A DNA stretch of 64,000 nucleotides from CALWPV01 sp045632125 (GCA_045632125.1 JAZQWC010000089.1:1-64000); one strand, 5' to 3'; shown: positions 32,893-41,508, numbered from the stretch's first letter. The notes: generated from the letters alone by a model not told the origin. Made by a program: numbers and translations.

Positions 32893-33987
32893 ATGGCTGA
32901 TAAAATTAAAGTTGGTATTATTGGATGTGGCGGTATTGCTAACGGAAAGCATTTGCCTTCACTGGCTCATCAGTCTCATCGTTTGGAGATCGTAGCCTTC
33001 TGTGATATTATTAAAGAACGTGCTGAAAAAGCAGCTAAGCAGTATGGTACTCCTGATGCAAAGGTTTATACAGATTATAAAGAAATGCTGCAGGATGAAA
33101 GCATTCGTACTGTTCATGTGCTGACTCCTAACGTATCTCACTGTGAACTGACTGTGGCTGCGCTGGAAGCGGGTAAAGATGTTATTTGTGAGAAGCCCAT
33201 GGCTGCAACTCCAGCGGACGCCCAGAAAATGCTGGATGCACAAAAGAAGAGCGGTCGCATTTTGACGATTGGCTATCAGAATCGCTGCCGTCAGGATAGT
33301 TTGACTTTGAAGAAAATGTGTGATGCAGGCGAGTTGGGTGATATTTATTTTGCTAAAGCACAGGCTATTCGTCGCCGCGGTGTGCCCACTTGGGGCGTGT
33401 TCCCGAACAAAGCACTGCAGGGCGGCGGTCCTTTGATCGATATCGGAACTCATTCTTTGGACTTGACTCTGTGGATGATGAACAATTATAAACCCAAGAG
33501 TGTTATGGGCGCTAGCTTCCAGAAGTTGGGCCGTTTGCTGCAGCCCGGCGATCAGGGTAACATGATGGGTGTATGGGATCCTGAGACTTATGAAGTAGAA
33601 GATTCTGCTTTTGGTTTTGTTACAATGGAAAATGGTGCGGTTATCACAATTGAAGCTTCCTGGGCACTGAATACTTTAGAAGTATGCGAAGCGCTGACTA
33701 CCTTGTGTGGTACCAAAGCCGGTGCTGACATGAAAGAAGGGCTGCGGATCAATAAGATCATGTATGATAAGATGACTACCATTAAACCGGATTGCCGCAC
33801 GCCTAAGGGAGTTGATTTCTTCCCGGGTGCAACCATGTCCGCACAGGATTATGAGTGTGAAAAGTTCTATGATGCAGTAGAAGGTAAAGGAAGCCCTGTT
33901 GTAAAACCTGAAGAGGCATTTGTAGTAACTCAAATTTTGGATGCCATCTATCGTTCTGCTGAGACCGGACAGCTGATTACGTTCTAA
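32893..33987 (+). CDS. Gfo/Idh/MocA-family oxidoreductase
   Basis: 364 residues. N-terminal NAD(P)-binding fold (IIGCGGIANGKH, residues 9-20), the EKP motif with K101, and the catalytic D183/H187 in GPLIDIGTHSLDL. Members oxidise a sugar or cyclitol hydroxyl, often at C3. It is the first gene of a four-gene operon and carries a cre site on its promoter. Close linkage with two TIM-barrel isomerases resembles known keto-sugar pathways in gut bacteria, where a Gfo enzyme makes a 3-keto-glycoside and TIM-barrel enzymes then cleave or epimerise it. Substrate unproved. Confidence 0.88.
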   Translation: MADKIKVGIIGCGGIANGKHLPSLAHQSHRLEIVAFCDIIKERAEKAAKQYGTPDAKVYTDYKEMLQDESIRTVHVLTPNVSHCELTVAALEAGKDVICEKPMAATPADAQKMLDAQKKSGRILTIGYQNRCRQDSLTLKKMCDAGELGDIYFAKAQAIRRRGVPTWGVFPNKALQGGGPLIDIGTHSLDLTLWMMNNYKPKSVMGASFQKLGRLLQPGDQGNMMGVWDPETYEVEDSAFGFVTMENGAVITIEASWALNTLEVCEALTTLCGTKAGADMKEGLRINKIMYDKMTTIKPDCRTPKGVDFFPGATMSAQDYECEKFYDAVEGKGSPVVKPEEAFVVTQILDAIYRSAETGQLITF

Positions 33988-34005
33988 TAAACAAGGAGAG
34001 TTATA

Positions 34006-34839
34006 ATGGAAAAAGTATATTTGCAGACCTATTCATTAGGCAGCGCGATGCGTGATGACTTTATGGGATCTTTGGAAAAGGTATCTCAGATTGGGTATAC
34101 CGGTGTTGAATTTGCCGGTGGTTATGGTGATATGGAAGCCGGTAAGCTGAAAACTTACTTGAACCAGTTGGATCTGGAGCCGATTTCAACTCATGTTGGT
34201 TTGGACATGATTGAAGAACAACTGCCTTATTTGGCTGAGCTTGGAATTCAGTATGTGATCTGCCCCGGAACTGCGTTCCCCACCTATGAGAGAACCTTGG
34301 AAGTGGCTGCTGAATTGAATCGTTTGGGCAAGTTGGCTGCGGAGTATGGTTTGAAAGTTGGATATCATAACCATACCCATGAATTTGCCAAATTTAATGA
34401 TCAATATATTCTGGATATTATTATGGAAAATACAGATCCCGAATATGTGCTGATCCAGCTGGATGTGGGCTGGGCTACCTGCGCCGGCATCGATGTGCCT
34501 GCATATTTGGTGGAGCATTCCGGTAGAATTCAGGCGATCCATGTGAAAGAGACCAATCAGGTTTTTGGTGTGCAGAAGGAACGTGATTATTCCAAGTATG
34601 CAAAAGATGAGAATGGTCGTCCTATCATTCCTCAGGAAGTGCTGGATGAAATGGCAGCTATCAAGAAGAGTGATTGCCCCACCGGCGAAGGTATTATTGA
34701 CTGGCAGACGGTTTGTGATGTTGCCAAAGAAAACGGAGCAAAGGTGTTCATCATTGAACGTGAATATGATTACAAGGGCGATGATATTTTCGGCTGTGTA
34801 GCAGAAGATTTGGCCTATGTAAGAACCATTCGTGAATAA
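34006..34839 (+). CDS. Sugar phosphate isomerase/epimerase (TIM barrel) 1
   Basis: 277-residue xylose-isomerase-like TIM barrel. Metal-site residues appear in order: VEFAGG, YHNHTHEF (about 124-131), QLDVGWA (about 151-157), HVKE and the terminal IIERE. Related enzymes include IolE, IolI and YcjR. It begins 18 bases after the Gfo gene. Confidence 0.85.
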   Translation: MEKVYLQTYSLGSAMRDDFMGSLEKVSQIGYTGVEFAGGYGDMEAGKLKTYLNQLDLEPISTHVGLDMIEEQLPYLAELGIQYVICPGTAFPTYERTLEVAAELNRLGKLAAEYGLKVGYHNHTHEFAKFNDQYILDIIMENTDPEYVLIQLDVGWATCAGIDVPAYLVEHSGRIQAIHVKETNQVFGVQKERDYSKYAKDENGRPIIPQEVLDEMAAIKKSDCPTGEGIIDWQTVCDVAKENGAKVFIIEREYDYKGDDIFGCVAEDLAYVRTIRE

Positions 34840-34862
34840 ATTTGACTGGGAGAGAAAATAAA

Positions 34863-35828
34863 ATGAAATTAAGTGTATTAACCGTACCGTTGTACGATCG
34901 TTCTTTGGAAGAAGCTTTGAAATATTTACATGGCCTGGGTGTTCAGGCGGTGGAACTTGGCTGCGGCGGATATCCCGGCAAAGGTCATGTGGATCCGGAA
35001 GATTATTTAGGCAAACCCGAAAAGATCGAGGAACTGAAGGCGCTACTGAAGAAATATGATATGGAGATCAGTGCGCTGGCAGCTCATGGTAATGGTGTGC
35101 ATCCCAATCCGGAGATCGCAGCGTCCTTTACCAAAGATTTTGAAAATGCTGTACTGTTGGCAGAGCAGTTGGGCGTTGAAACTGTAATTACCTTCTCCGG
35201 TTGCCCCGGCGATAGCCCCACTTCTCAGTATCCGAACTGGGTGGTATGCCCCTGGCCGGAAGATTTTTTGACCATTTTGGACTATCAGTGGAATGAAGTA
35301 CTGATTCCTTACTGGAAGAAAGAAGTAGAATTTATGCGTGCTCATGGTGTGAAACATGTGGCCTTTGAAATGCATCCCGGTTTCTGTGTATATAATCCTG
35401 AAACCTGCCTGCGTCTGCGTGAAGCAGTTGGTCCGGAAATTGGTGCCAACTTTGATCCTAGCCATCTGATTTGGCAGGGTATGGATCCGGTAGCGGCTAT
35501 TAAAGAACTGAAGGGTGCTATTTATCATTTCCATGCGAAAGATACCCGTATCGATAAATATAATACCGCTAAAAATGGTGTTCTGGATACCAAACATTAT
35601 GGCCAGATCGCGGATCGCAGCTGGGTATTCCGCACTGTAGGTTACGGTAATGATACTCAGTATTGGAAAGAAATGGTGACCGCCCTGAAGACAAATGGTT
35701 ACGATGGTGTGCTGAGCATTGAACATGAAGATAGCATGATGAGCATTCAGGAAGGTCTGGAGAAGGCTGTTGCTGTTTTGAAAGAAGTACTGATCTTTGA
35801 AAATGCCGGAGAAATGTGGTGGGCATAA
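34863..35828 (+). CDS. Sugar phosphate isomerase/epimerase (TIM barrel) 2
   Basis: 321-residue TIM barrel of a longer subgroup. Metal-site residues: VELGCGG, FEMHPGFCVY, NFDPSHLIWQG, YHFHAKDT and LSIEHED. The SGCPGDSPTSQYPNW insert is characteristic of this subgroup. The ATG at 34863 follows GGGAGAG by eight bases and is preferred to a TTG at 34842. Same operon, but not a recent duplicate of the first barrel. Confidence 0.85.
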   Translation: MKLSVLTVPLYDRSLEEALKYLHGLGVQAVELGCGGYPGKGHVDPEDYLGKPEKIEELKALLKKYDMEISALAAHGNGVHPNPEIAASFTKDFENAVLLAEQLGVETVITFSGCPGDSPTSQYPNWVVCPWPEDFLTILDYQWNEVLIPYWKKEVEFMRAHGVKHVAFEMHPGFCVYNPETCLRLREAVGPEIGANFDPSHLIWQGMDPVAAIKELKGAIYHFHAKDTRIDKYNTAKNGVLDTKHYGQIADRSWVFRTVGYGNDTQYWKEMVTALKTNGYDGVLSIEHEDSMMSIQEGLEKAVAVLKEVLIFENAGEMWWA

Positions 35829-35845
35829 GTTCAGGCCCAAACACA

Positions 35846-35868
35846 GCAAGAAACCTTGGATTTCTTGC
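35846..35868 (+). other. Intercistronic hairpin
   Basis: Perfect GCAAGAAA / TTTCTTGC stem between the second TIM-barrel gene and the serine hydrolase gene. No T run follows, so it may tune mRNA stability rather than stop transcription. Confidence 0.45.
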
Positions 35869-35895
35869 GTTAAATTAACTTATTAGGAGTAAATT

Positions 35896-36948
35896 ATGGA
35901 TTTTACTTTTATTGATCAATTATGTGAGGAATTTATTAAAAGAGGCGCGTTCCCGTCTGTTGTTGTAAGCGTTTATGATAAAGAAGGTACCTTGTATCGT
36001 AAAGGTTACGGTGCTAATGATATTGATGGAAAACTGTATCCTGTGAATGAAGACACGGTATACGATGTAGCTTCTTTGAGTAAGATTGCAACGACTACCA
36101 TGCTGATGCTGCTGATGGAAGAGGGTAAGCTGACATTGGATACTAAGATTGCCGATGTGCTGACCGAGATCCAGACCCGACCGAACCTGTACGAGCGTGT
36201 GAGAAATGTGGATATGTATCAGCTGCTGACCCATTCTTCGGGTATTCTGGATTGGTATCCTTTCTATGTGCAGGCTGGTCAGGATTTTTATGATGTGTTT
36301 GAATCCTTTATTGGCGATACCGAGATTCAACAGGGTACTGTATATTCCGATATGAATTTCATGCTGCTGGGTAAAGTAGTAGAAAAGATCAAAGGTAAAC
36401 CCTTGCCCGAGTGCCTGCAGGATTTGAAAGAAACCTTGGGTGCGAAGCGCTTGGAATTCCTTCCTAACGATTTGAGTAACATGGCACCTTCTTCTTTTGG
36501 CAATGCTATTGAGGAGGAAATGGTGGCAGAAAGAAACTTGGTCTTTGAAAACTGGCGCTCCAAAGAGGTGCCGGTGCTGGGCGGTGTGAACGATGGTAAT
36601 GCTCACTATTTCTTCGACGATGTTGCCGGCCACGCCGGTGTGTTCGCAGATGTGGATGCATATGAGCGCATTGGCCGTTTGTACATGACCAAAGATTTTG
36701 ACGTGATGGTGCGCTCGCTGACGGAGCAGGAGCCGGGTCGTGGCTTGGGTTGGCAGATTCACGAGATGTTTCCGCAGGGAGCCGGACATACGGGCTTTAC
36801 CGGTACCAGCATTTGGGTGAGCCGTGAGAAGAACATTGGCGCCATTGCTTTTACCAATCGCTTGTATTTTAAGGATCATGAAGGCGTGCTGACACAGGAG
36901 TTTCGTAAGAGACTGAGTCATGCAATTTTGGAAGCCATGCAGGCATAA
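35896..36948 (+). CDS. Beta-lactamase-family serine hydrolase
   Basis: 350 residues of the class C beta-lactamase / esterase fold. SxxK is SLSK (about residues 65-68), YxN is YSDMN, and the third motif is HTGFTGT. There is no signal peptide, so it is cytoplasmic and more likely an esterase or amidase than a lactamase. Last gene of the keto-sugar-type operon, 67 bases after the second TIM barrel. It could remove an acyl group from the sugar substrate. Confidence 0.85.
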   Translation: MDFTFIDQLCEEFIKRGAFPSVVVSVYDKEGTLYRKGYGANDIDGKLYPVNEDTVYDVASLSKIATTTMLMLLMEEGKLTLDTKIADVLTEIQTRPNLYERVRNVDMYQLLTHSSGILDWYPFYVQAGQDFYDVFESFIGDTEIQQGTVYSDMNFMLLGKVVEKIKGKPLPECLQDLKETLGAKRLEFLPNDLSNMAPSSFGNAIEEEMVAERNLVFENWRSKEVPVLGGVNDGNAHYFFDDVAGHAGVFADVDAYERIGRLYMTKDFDVMVRSLTEQEPGRGLGWQIHEMFPQGAGHTGFTGTSIWVSREKNIGAIAFTNRLYFKDHEGVLTQEFRKRLSHAILEAMQA

Positions 36949-36961
36949 AGCATAAACGAAA

Positions 36962-37018
36962 AGGAGTACAATTTGCAGCAGGGATTTGACCTTGCACAAA
37001 TTGTACTCCTATTTTATT
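36962..37018 (+). terminator. Terminator of the Gfo/TIM-barrel operon
   Basis: AGGAGTACAATTTG (36962-36975) pairs perfectly with CAAATTGTACTCCT (36997-37010), then ATTTTATT. Confidence 0.93.
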
Positions 37019-37085
37019 GATGAATGTTAATTAACAGTTACTGTTGGAGCCGCTTGCCGGCTTTTTGGGGTTCGGTTTTAATTTT

Positions 37086-37358
37086 CTATGGGATCTCCTT
37101 ACTTCCGTAGATGATACGTCGAATGGTATCGTAGGCAAGGCCGAATTCTTTTGTGAGTTCGCTCATGGACTTGCCTTGATTATACTGATCGCAAATTGCC
37201 TGATTGCGCTTGCGATAATACTCGCGGGATCCGCTTTTTTCGCCCCATTTTTTAGGGGTAACTGCATTGGGAACATAAATCAGATTGCCACTGACATGTT
37301 TCTGGATTTCACGAATTAATTCTTCGGGTAACACTTCTGCCGCATTTAAATATTTCAT
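37086..37358 (-). CDS. CD3324-like / Mor-type small DNA-binding protein
   Basis: 90 residues. The N-terminal part MKYLNAAEVLPEELIREIQK is followed by GNLIYVPN, then a basic linker, and a C-terminal helix-turn-helix MSELTKEFGLAYDTIRRII. It resembles the family related to the Mor transcription activator of phage Mu, known from C. difficile as CD3324. The ATG at 37358 follows GAGGTG at a normal distance. Upstream on the same strand are a structured RNA and a 35-codon ORF that share its promoter. It may regulate that unit or a nearby gene. Confidence 0.75.
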   Translation of the reverse strand: MKYLNAAEVLPEELIREIQKHVSGNLIYVPNAVTPKKWGEKSGSREYYRKRNQAICDQYNQGKSMSELTKEFGLAYDTIRRIIYGSKEIP

Positions 37359-37420
37359 GGATTGCACCTCATTTATCCTTTTAACTCTCCGATTCGATAA
37401 ACAAGGGCCGCGTTCCGGCA

Positions 37421-37523
37421 GATTTGATGTGAACTAAGCGATTTTAAATCAGTAATGCTTAGTCAACAGTAGGCGCGCACACCGCCTTTGAGTAAATGTG
37501 CTGGGTACGCGCCGGTATCAAAC
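37421..37523 (-). ncRNA. Candidate structured RNA (three-way junction) between smORF and regulator
   Basis: Three helices are visible. A closing helix pairs ATCAAA (37517-37522) with TTTGAT (37423-37428). Inside it are two hairpins: a 9-bp stem GGCGCGTAC / GTGCGCGCC (one G-U) on the minus strand, and a stem ACTAAGC / GCTTAGT with an inner GATTT / AAATC. No T run follows, so it is not a simple terminator. The closing helix overlaps the smORF stop codon, so translation of the smORF could change the fold. This gap (37359-37862) otherwise holds the smORF and two promoters. Confidence 0.5.
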
Positions 37524-37625
37524 CGTCGGACTCTGACTCTTGTCTTTTTCCTTTTCTGCCACCTCGTAATGATGAGTAAACGCCGATTCATTTTGCCACT
37601 TCTTCCAAATTCTTGCAGTTAACAT
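37518..37625 (-). CDS. 35-codon ORF upstream of the CD3324-like gene
   Basis: ATG at 37625, TGA at 37518. GGAGG lies 10 bases before the ATG, and a near-consensus promoter lies a further 43 bases upstream, so it should be transcribed and translated. The peptide starts MLTARIWKKWQNESAFTHHY and ends in a Lys/Glu/Asp-rich tail; no membrane segment is present. I do not recognise it. It may be a leader peptide sensed by the downstream RNA, or a genuine small protein. Confidence 0.6.
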   Translation of the reverse strand: MLTARIWKKWQNESAFTHHYEVAEKEKDKSQSPTV

Positions 37626-37667
37626 TTTAATAATACCTCCATAATATTTAAGAATAGATTTGTGTTC

Positions 37668-37696
37668 AGTATACTTGAAAGCAAATGAAAAGTCAA
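37668..37696 (-). promoter_or_regulatory. Sigma-A promoter of the smORF-regulator unit
   Basis: Minus strand: TTGACT (37691-37696), 17 bp, TATACT (37668-37673). Confidence 0.8.
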
Positions 37697-37765
37697 TTGT
37701 TTGAAGAGGATAAGACAGCGCTACAGTAAACGGAGCCGCGCGGCGGCAAAAAAATCATATATATC

Positions 37766-37794
37766 TTGAACACAGGGGGCAAATTTGATAAAAT
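37766..37794 (+). promoter_or_regulatory. Sigma-A promoter of queG
   Basis: TTGAAC (37766-37771), 17 bp, TAAAAT (37789-37794). Confidence 0.75.
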
Positions 37795-37862
37795 GAATAT
37801 ATGCTAAACGGTAAGATAGGCAAGCATCGCTCGGAATGGGTTCGGTAGAAAGGAAGATAACA

Positions 37863-38714
37863 ATGCAGTGGACGAAGGATGAATTGAAGAAGGCAAAAAA
37901 GATCCTGAAGCAACGGTTCGAACAGGCGGGGCTGGATCAATATGCTTTTTTGAAGCCGGAGCCCGATGAGGCGTCGGAGCAGATCCAAAGCATTGTGGTG
38001 GTTTTGTTTCCTTATTACACAGGTTCCGAAAAGGGAAACCTGTCTATGTATTGCCGTGGCATCGATTATCATGTGGTGGTGCCGAAGTATTTGAAACCGC
38101 TGAGTGAAGTTTTGAAACAGGAATTCGGTGATGAAGTGCAGCTTGGTGCTTATGCAGATACGGGTCCGCTGCGGGATCGATATCTGGCACTTAGGGCCGG
38201 GCTTGGATTTATAGGCCGAAATCAGATGATGATCAATCCGAAATATGGAAGCTATTGTTTTATTGCATATATAACTTTGAATATGCCCTTGGAAGCAGAT
38301 TTGGAAGTGGCATGGTCACGGGAGCCTCAGTGTTTAAACTGTGGAGCCTGTGTCAAAAACTGCCCCGGAGGTGCTATGAGGGAGGATGGCGGTTTTGTTA
38401 TGGAACGCTGTCGCAGTGGCATCACCCAGAAAAAGGGAGAACTGGATGATTGGGAATTGGAGATCTTCTATAAAGATGAGTTAATTTTTGGATGTGACGT
38501 GTGTCAAAGTGTGTGCCCGCATAACAAAGGAATCGCGGTATCACCCATTAAGGAGTTTGTGCAGGAACACATTGATTCTCTTAAAATGGAGGATCTGGAA
38601 GGGCTTAGCAGAAAAGGTCTGCAGGAAAAGTATCCGAACCGGGCTTTTACCTGGCGCGGACCGGAGGTGCTGCGGCGTAATTTGAGGCTGATGGAGGAGA
38701 AAAATGGAAATTGA
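37863..38714 (+). CDS. queG: Epoxyqueuosine reductase QueG
   Basis: 283 residues; cobalamin-dependent last step of queuosine synthesis in tRNA. The core ADTGPLRDRYLALRAGLGFI and the following YGSYCFIAYI are QueG signatures with the catalytic Asp. Two 4Fe-4S motifs: CLNCGACVKNCP and CDVCQSVCP. It lacks the C-terminal HEAT repeats of longer QueG proteins. AAGGAA precedes the ATG. It overlaps the CYTH gene by 11 bases. Confidence 0.92.
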   Translation: MQWTKDELKKAKKILKQRFEQAGLDQYAFLKPEPDEASEQIQSIVVVLFPYYTGSEKGNLSMYCRGIDYHVVVPKYLKPLSEVLKQEFGDEVQLGAYADTGPLRDRYLALRAGLGFIGRNQMMINPKYGSYCFIAYITLNMPLEADLEVAWSREPQCLNCGACVKNCPGGAMREDGGFVMERCRSGITQKKGELDDWELEIFYKDELIFGCDVCQSVCPHNKGIAVSPIKEFVQEHIDSLKMEDLEGLSRKGLQEKYPNRAFTWRGPEVLRRNLRLMEEKNGN

Positions 38715-39174
38715 AAGAAAGTTTTTGGTGAAGCAGCTGCCGGAGAATCTGGAAAGCTATTCCCATAGCAGACTGACTCAAAGCTATATCAGCCGAAGTC
38801 CTGTGATTCGCCTGCGCAAGATCGAAAAGGAAAATCAGGCATCCTATGTTCTGACTATCAAGAGTGGCGGTCTAGCTGTTCGCCAAGAGTTTGAACTGCC
38901 GCTGCAGGAGGCAGATTACGCACGGCTGTTTCAAAAAGTGGAAGGCAGAGTTCTTCAAAAGGTGCGGTATTTGATTCCGCTTGAAGATGGATATACAGCA
39001 GAACTGGATCGGTTTGAAGGAGAACTGGAAGGCCTTTTATTGGTAGAAGTGGAATTTCCAAGTGTGGAGGCAATGAATGCATTTACAGCCCCCGACTGGT
39101 TTGGAGAAGATGTGTCGGGTAGTGCACAATATCATAACAGTGTACTGTCCGGTGGAGGAAATAATGGAAACTAA
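38704..39174 (+). CDS. CYTH-domain triphosphate tunnel protein
   Basis: 156 residues starting with the diagnostic MEIERKFLV (ExExK). The chains RLRKIEKENQASYVLTIKSG and AELDRFEGELEGLLLVEVEF give the basic and acidic tunnel residues. CYTH members hydrolyse inorganic triphosphate or make cAMP; bacterial stand-alone ones are usually triphosphatases. It overlaps genes on both sides. Confidence 0.88.
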   Translation: MEIERKFLVKQLPENLESYSHSRLTQSYISRSPVIRLRKIEKENQASYVLTIKSGGLAVRQEFELPLQEADYARLFQKVEGRVLQKVRYLIPLEDGYTAELDRFEGELEGLLLVEVEFPSVEAMNAFTAPDWFGEDVSGSAQYHNSVLSGGGNNGN

Positions 39175-40783
39175 TTGGATGGAAATGATTGAACTGTATC
39201 GAAGAGGTGCATCATGTTATCAGCGACCAGAGGAAGAGGCGCATGATGAAGGGTTTCAACTGCTATTGGAAGCGGCTGAAAATGGTGTGACTCCGGCATG
39301 TAAAATGCTGGGCCTTCTTTACATAAGCGGGCAATATGCGCCCTATCCGGAAAAGGATGAAGCGTTGGCCGTTCGCTGGTGGCGCATGGCAGCGGAAAAT
39401 GGTGACGAAGAAGCCATGTACTGGCTTGGACAATGCTATGAAGAGGGAATCGGTGTAGAAGCCAATGAGGAAGAAGCGCAAATTTGGAAGCGCTTTGCTA
39501 TTGCCAATGGCTTTGACGATGAGGAAGAAGAGCAGCCGGAAGCAGCGGTTGTTCCTGAAGAAGAAGCACCGAAACACAAGAAACGCCGAAAAGAAGCAAA
39601 GAAGACAGCGAAAAAGAGCAAGTCTGAGGTTTCTAAATCGGCAGAGCCTAAGAAGACGGTAACTGAAACAGAGGAGCCTGGGATGGTGGCGGCCGAGATG
39701 ACAGAGCCGAAACCGGCAGTAACTGAAATGGCAGAACCTGAACGCAAGCCGGTGGTAAAAAAAGTTTCGCCAATTAAGGCGGTTGAAACTGCGATTAAGA
39801 AAAAACAGTATCAGTTGAAAAAAGTGTCTAAACGTCAGGAAGAGGAAGAGGCTGAGGCAGCTCGTTTTGCCCGCGAAGAAGAAGAGGCAAGAAGAATCAG
39901 CAATCAATACCGGATGCGTATGGGCATGGGCGGAGCGATTTGCTGTTTGATCGGACTTTGGATCGTCCTTTTGCTACTCTTTTTGCTGTTGCGTGGACTG
40001 TTTGAAGGTCGAATGTGGTTGTTTTGGATCTTGGCTCTTTTGACCAATGTGCCGGCAGCGCTTTGTGGATTTGAACTGGGAATGCGAACTGCGCAAGGTC
40101 GTATCGATCAGGTAACGGAGTACCGTAAATCTGCTTTTTATCATGCCCATGGCTGCGAACTGGGTCAAATGAATCGCAGACAAAATTGGTGTTATAAGCT
40201 GTATCGGTCGTTGGAAAAGAACTATTATCCGGTTACCTATCGAAAAAAACTGGATCTTCCTCAAATTAGAGGATATCGAGGTTGTTTGTATACAAACTGG
40301 GTATATCAATCCAATAACGAAAAGGCGCAGCCGGAATTCGTGATCGTAACGGAAAAAGCGGTGTATGTGATTCGAACGGCGTACTTGACCGGAAGAGTGC
40401 AGGGAGACTTGGCGGATGTGAACTGGTCGTTGTTTTCGGATGGCGAAAATGATTTAACGGCGAAGCGCATTAATAACTTGGTAGATGAAAATGCGTATAA
40501 TATTCGTGTAATCAAAGAAGACCTGGCTCAATATTTTGACCTGCCGTTGGAACAGATTCCATTTTATAATGTTATCTTTTTTAATCCCGAAGTAGATATT
40601 AAAGGCCTGCGTCGTATCGGTGCAGAAGATGATACAGCACTGCTGCAAGGACCTGTAGATAAACTACGAGGTAGTTTAGGTGTGTGGGAGAGTCGGTTGG
40701 CAACACACAATATGGGTCTGGATGAACTTACATTTGCTTTTGAACAGATTGGTCGGCAGTTTATCAAACGCAGCGGATGGTAA
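39164..40783 (+). CDS. Sel1-repeat, two-helix membrane protein with NERD-like C-terminus
   Basis: 539 residues. Residues about 28-115 are Sel1-type repeats (GVTPACKMLGLLYISG, then EAMYWLGQCYEEGIGV). A charged E/K/P-rich and coiled-coil linker (about 117-250) follows, then two membrane helices (about 258-305). The cytoplasmic C-terminal domain contains FVIVTEKAVYVIRTAYLTG, which resembles the central strand motif of NERD nuclease-related domains, but the usual acidic and Lys residues of that motif are not clearly kept. The start METNWMEM follows GGAGG and overlaps the CYTH stop. Function unknown. Confidence 0.65.
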   Translation: METNWMEMIELYRRGASCYQRPEEEAHDEGFQLLLEAAENGVTPACKMLGLLYISGQYAPYPEKDEALAVRWWRMAAENGDEEAMYWLGQCYEEGIGVEANEEEAQIWKRFAIANGFDDEEEEQPEAAVVPEEEAPKHKKRRKEAKKTAKKSKSEVSKSAEPKKTVTETEEPGMVAAEMTEPKPAVTEMAEPERKPVVKKVSPIKAVETAIKKKQYQLKKVSKRQEEEEAEAARFAREEEEARRISNQYRMRMGMGGAICCLIGLWIVLLLLFLLLRGLFEGRMWLFWILALLTNVPAALCGFELGMRTAQGRIDQVTEYRKSAFYHAHGCELGQMNRRQNWCYKLYRSLEKNYYPVTYRKKLDLPQIRGYRGCLYTNWVYQSNNEKAQPEFVIVTEKAVYVIRTAYLTGRVQGDLADVNWSLFSDGENDLTAKRINNLVDENAYNIRVIKEDLAQYFDLPLEQIPFYNVIFFNPEVDIKGLRRIGAEDDTALLQGPVDKLRGSLGVWESRLATHNMGLDELTFAFEQIGRQFIKRSGW

Positions 40784-40859
40784 AAACATTTAAACAATCT
40801 GCCTATATAACTCTTAACTTTGTAAATAAAATTGTAGAAAACTCACAAAGAAAAAAGGA

Positions 40860-40914
40860 AATCAGGCTCCGGTGACGAATATATAGATAAAGGCATCGGA
40901 GCCTGATTTTCTAA
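40860..40914 (+). terminator. Terminator just ahead of hpf
   Basis: ATCAGGCTCCG pairs with CGGAGCCTGAT around a 20-base loop, then TTTTCT. It ends about 20 bases before the hpf ATG, so besides ending the queG transcript it could attenuate hpf. Confidence 0.8.
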
Positions 40915-40930
40915 TAAAGGAGTGACTAAT

Positions 40931-41473
40931 ATGAAGTACAATTACACTGGCAGAGGCATCAATGTATCGCAGCGTCTGAAAGACATCACCGAAAAGAAAC
41001 TGGAACGTCTCAGTAAATTCTTCACTCCGGACACACAGGTATATGTTACTTTTAAAGAAGAAAAAAGAACCCAAAGTGTTGAGGTGACGATTCCGACTAA
41101 GGGGTCTGCGATCCGCTGTGAAGCAGCAGGGGAAGATGTATTTGATTTGTTGGATGTAATCATGGATAAACTGGAACGTCAGATCGTTAAATATCGCAAA
41201 AAGCTGATCGGACGTGCGAAAATCGATCGATCCTTCAGAGAGGATTATTTTGCTCCTGTTTTGGAAGAGGAAACAATAGAAGAGGAAAAAGCTGCAATTA
41301 CCCGTGTGAAAACAGTTGAAGTAGAAGCTATGGATGACGAGGAAGCCTGTTTGCAAATGGAGTTGACCGGACATGACTTCTTCGCCTATCGCGATGGAAA
41401 AACCGGCCAAATCTGTATTGTATATAAGAGAAAACAGGAAGGCACCTATGGCGTGCTGAGAATTGAAGGATAA
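40931..41473 (+). CDS. hpf: Ribosome hibernation promoting factor, long form
   Basis: 180 residues. The N-terminal ribosome-binding domain (KYNYTGRGINVSQRLKDITE) is joined by an acidic linker to the C-terminal dimerisation domain (VEVEAMDDEEACLQMELTGH, FFAYRDGKTGQICIVYKRK). The long form makes 100S ribosome dimers in Firmicutes. AAAGGAG precedes the ATG. No separate promoter was identified. Confidence 0.95.
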   Translation: MKYNYTGRGINVSQRLKDITEKKLERLSKFFTPDTQVYVTFKEEKRTQSVEVTIPTKGSAIRCEAAGEDVFDLLDVIMDKLERQIVKYRKKLIGRAKIDRSFREDYFAPVLEEETIEEEKAAITRVKTVEVEAMDDEEACLQMELTGHDFFAYRDGKTGQICIVYKRKQEGTYGVLRIEG

Positions 41474-41508
41474 GCTGGGGTTGAAAACAACATTTGAATA
41501 TGAATACG

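Noticed and set aside
35920..36999. Long leftward open frame opposite the serine hydrolase gene
   Set aside because: Covers the terminator and the known gene; the sense frame has SLSK, YSDMN and HTG motifs.
37381..37560. tmRNA-like or group II intron remnant
   Set aside because: No tag-encoding frame, T-loop or intron domain V found; the helices fit a local three-way junction better.
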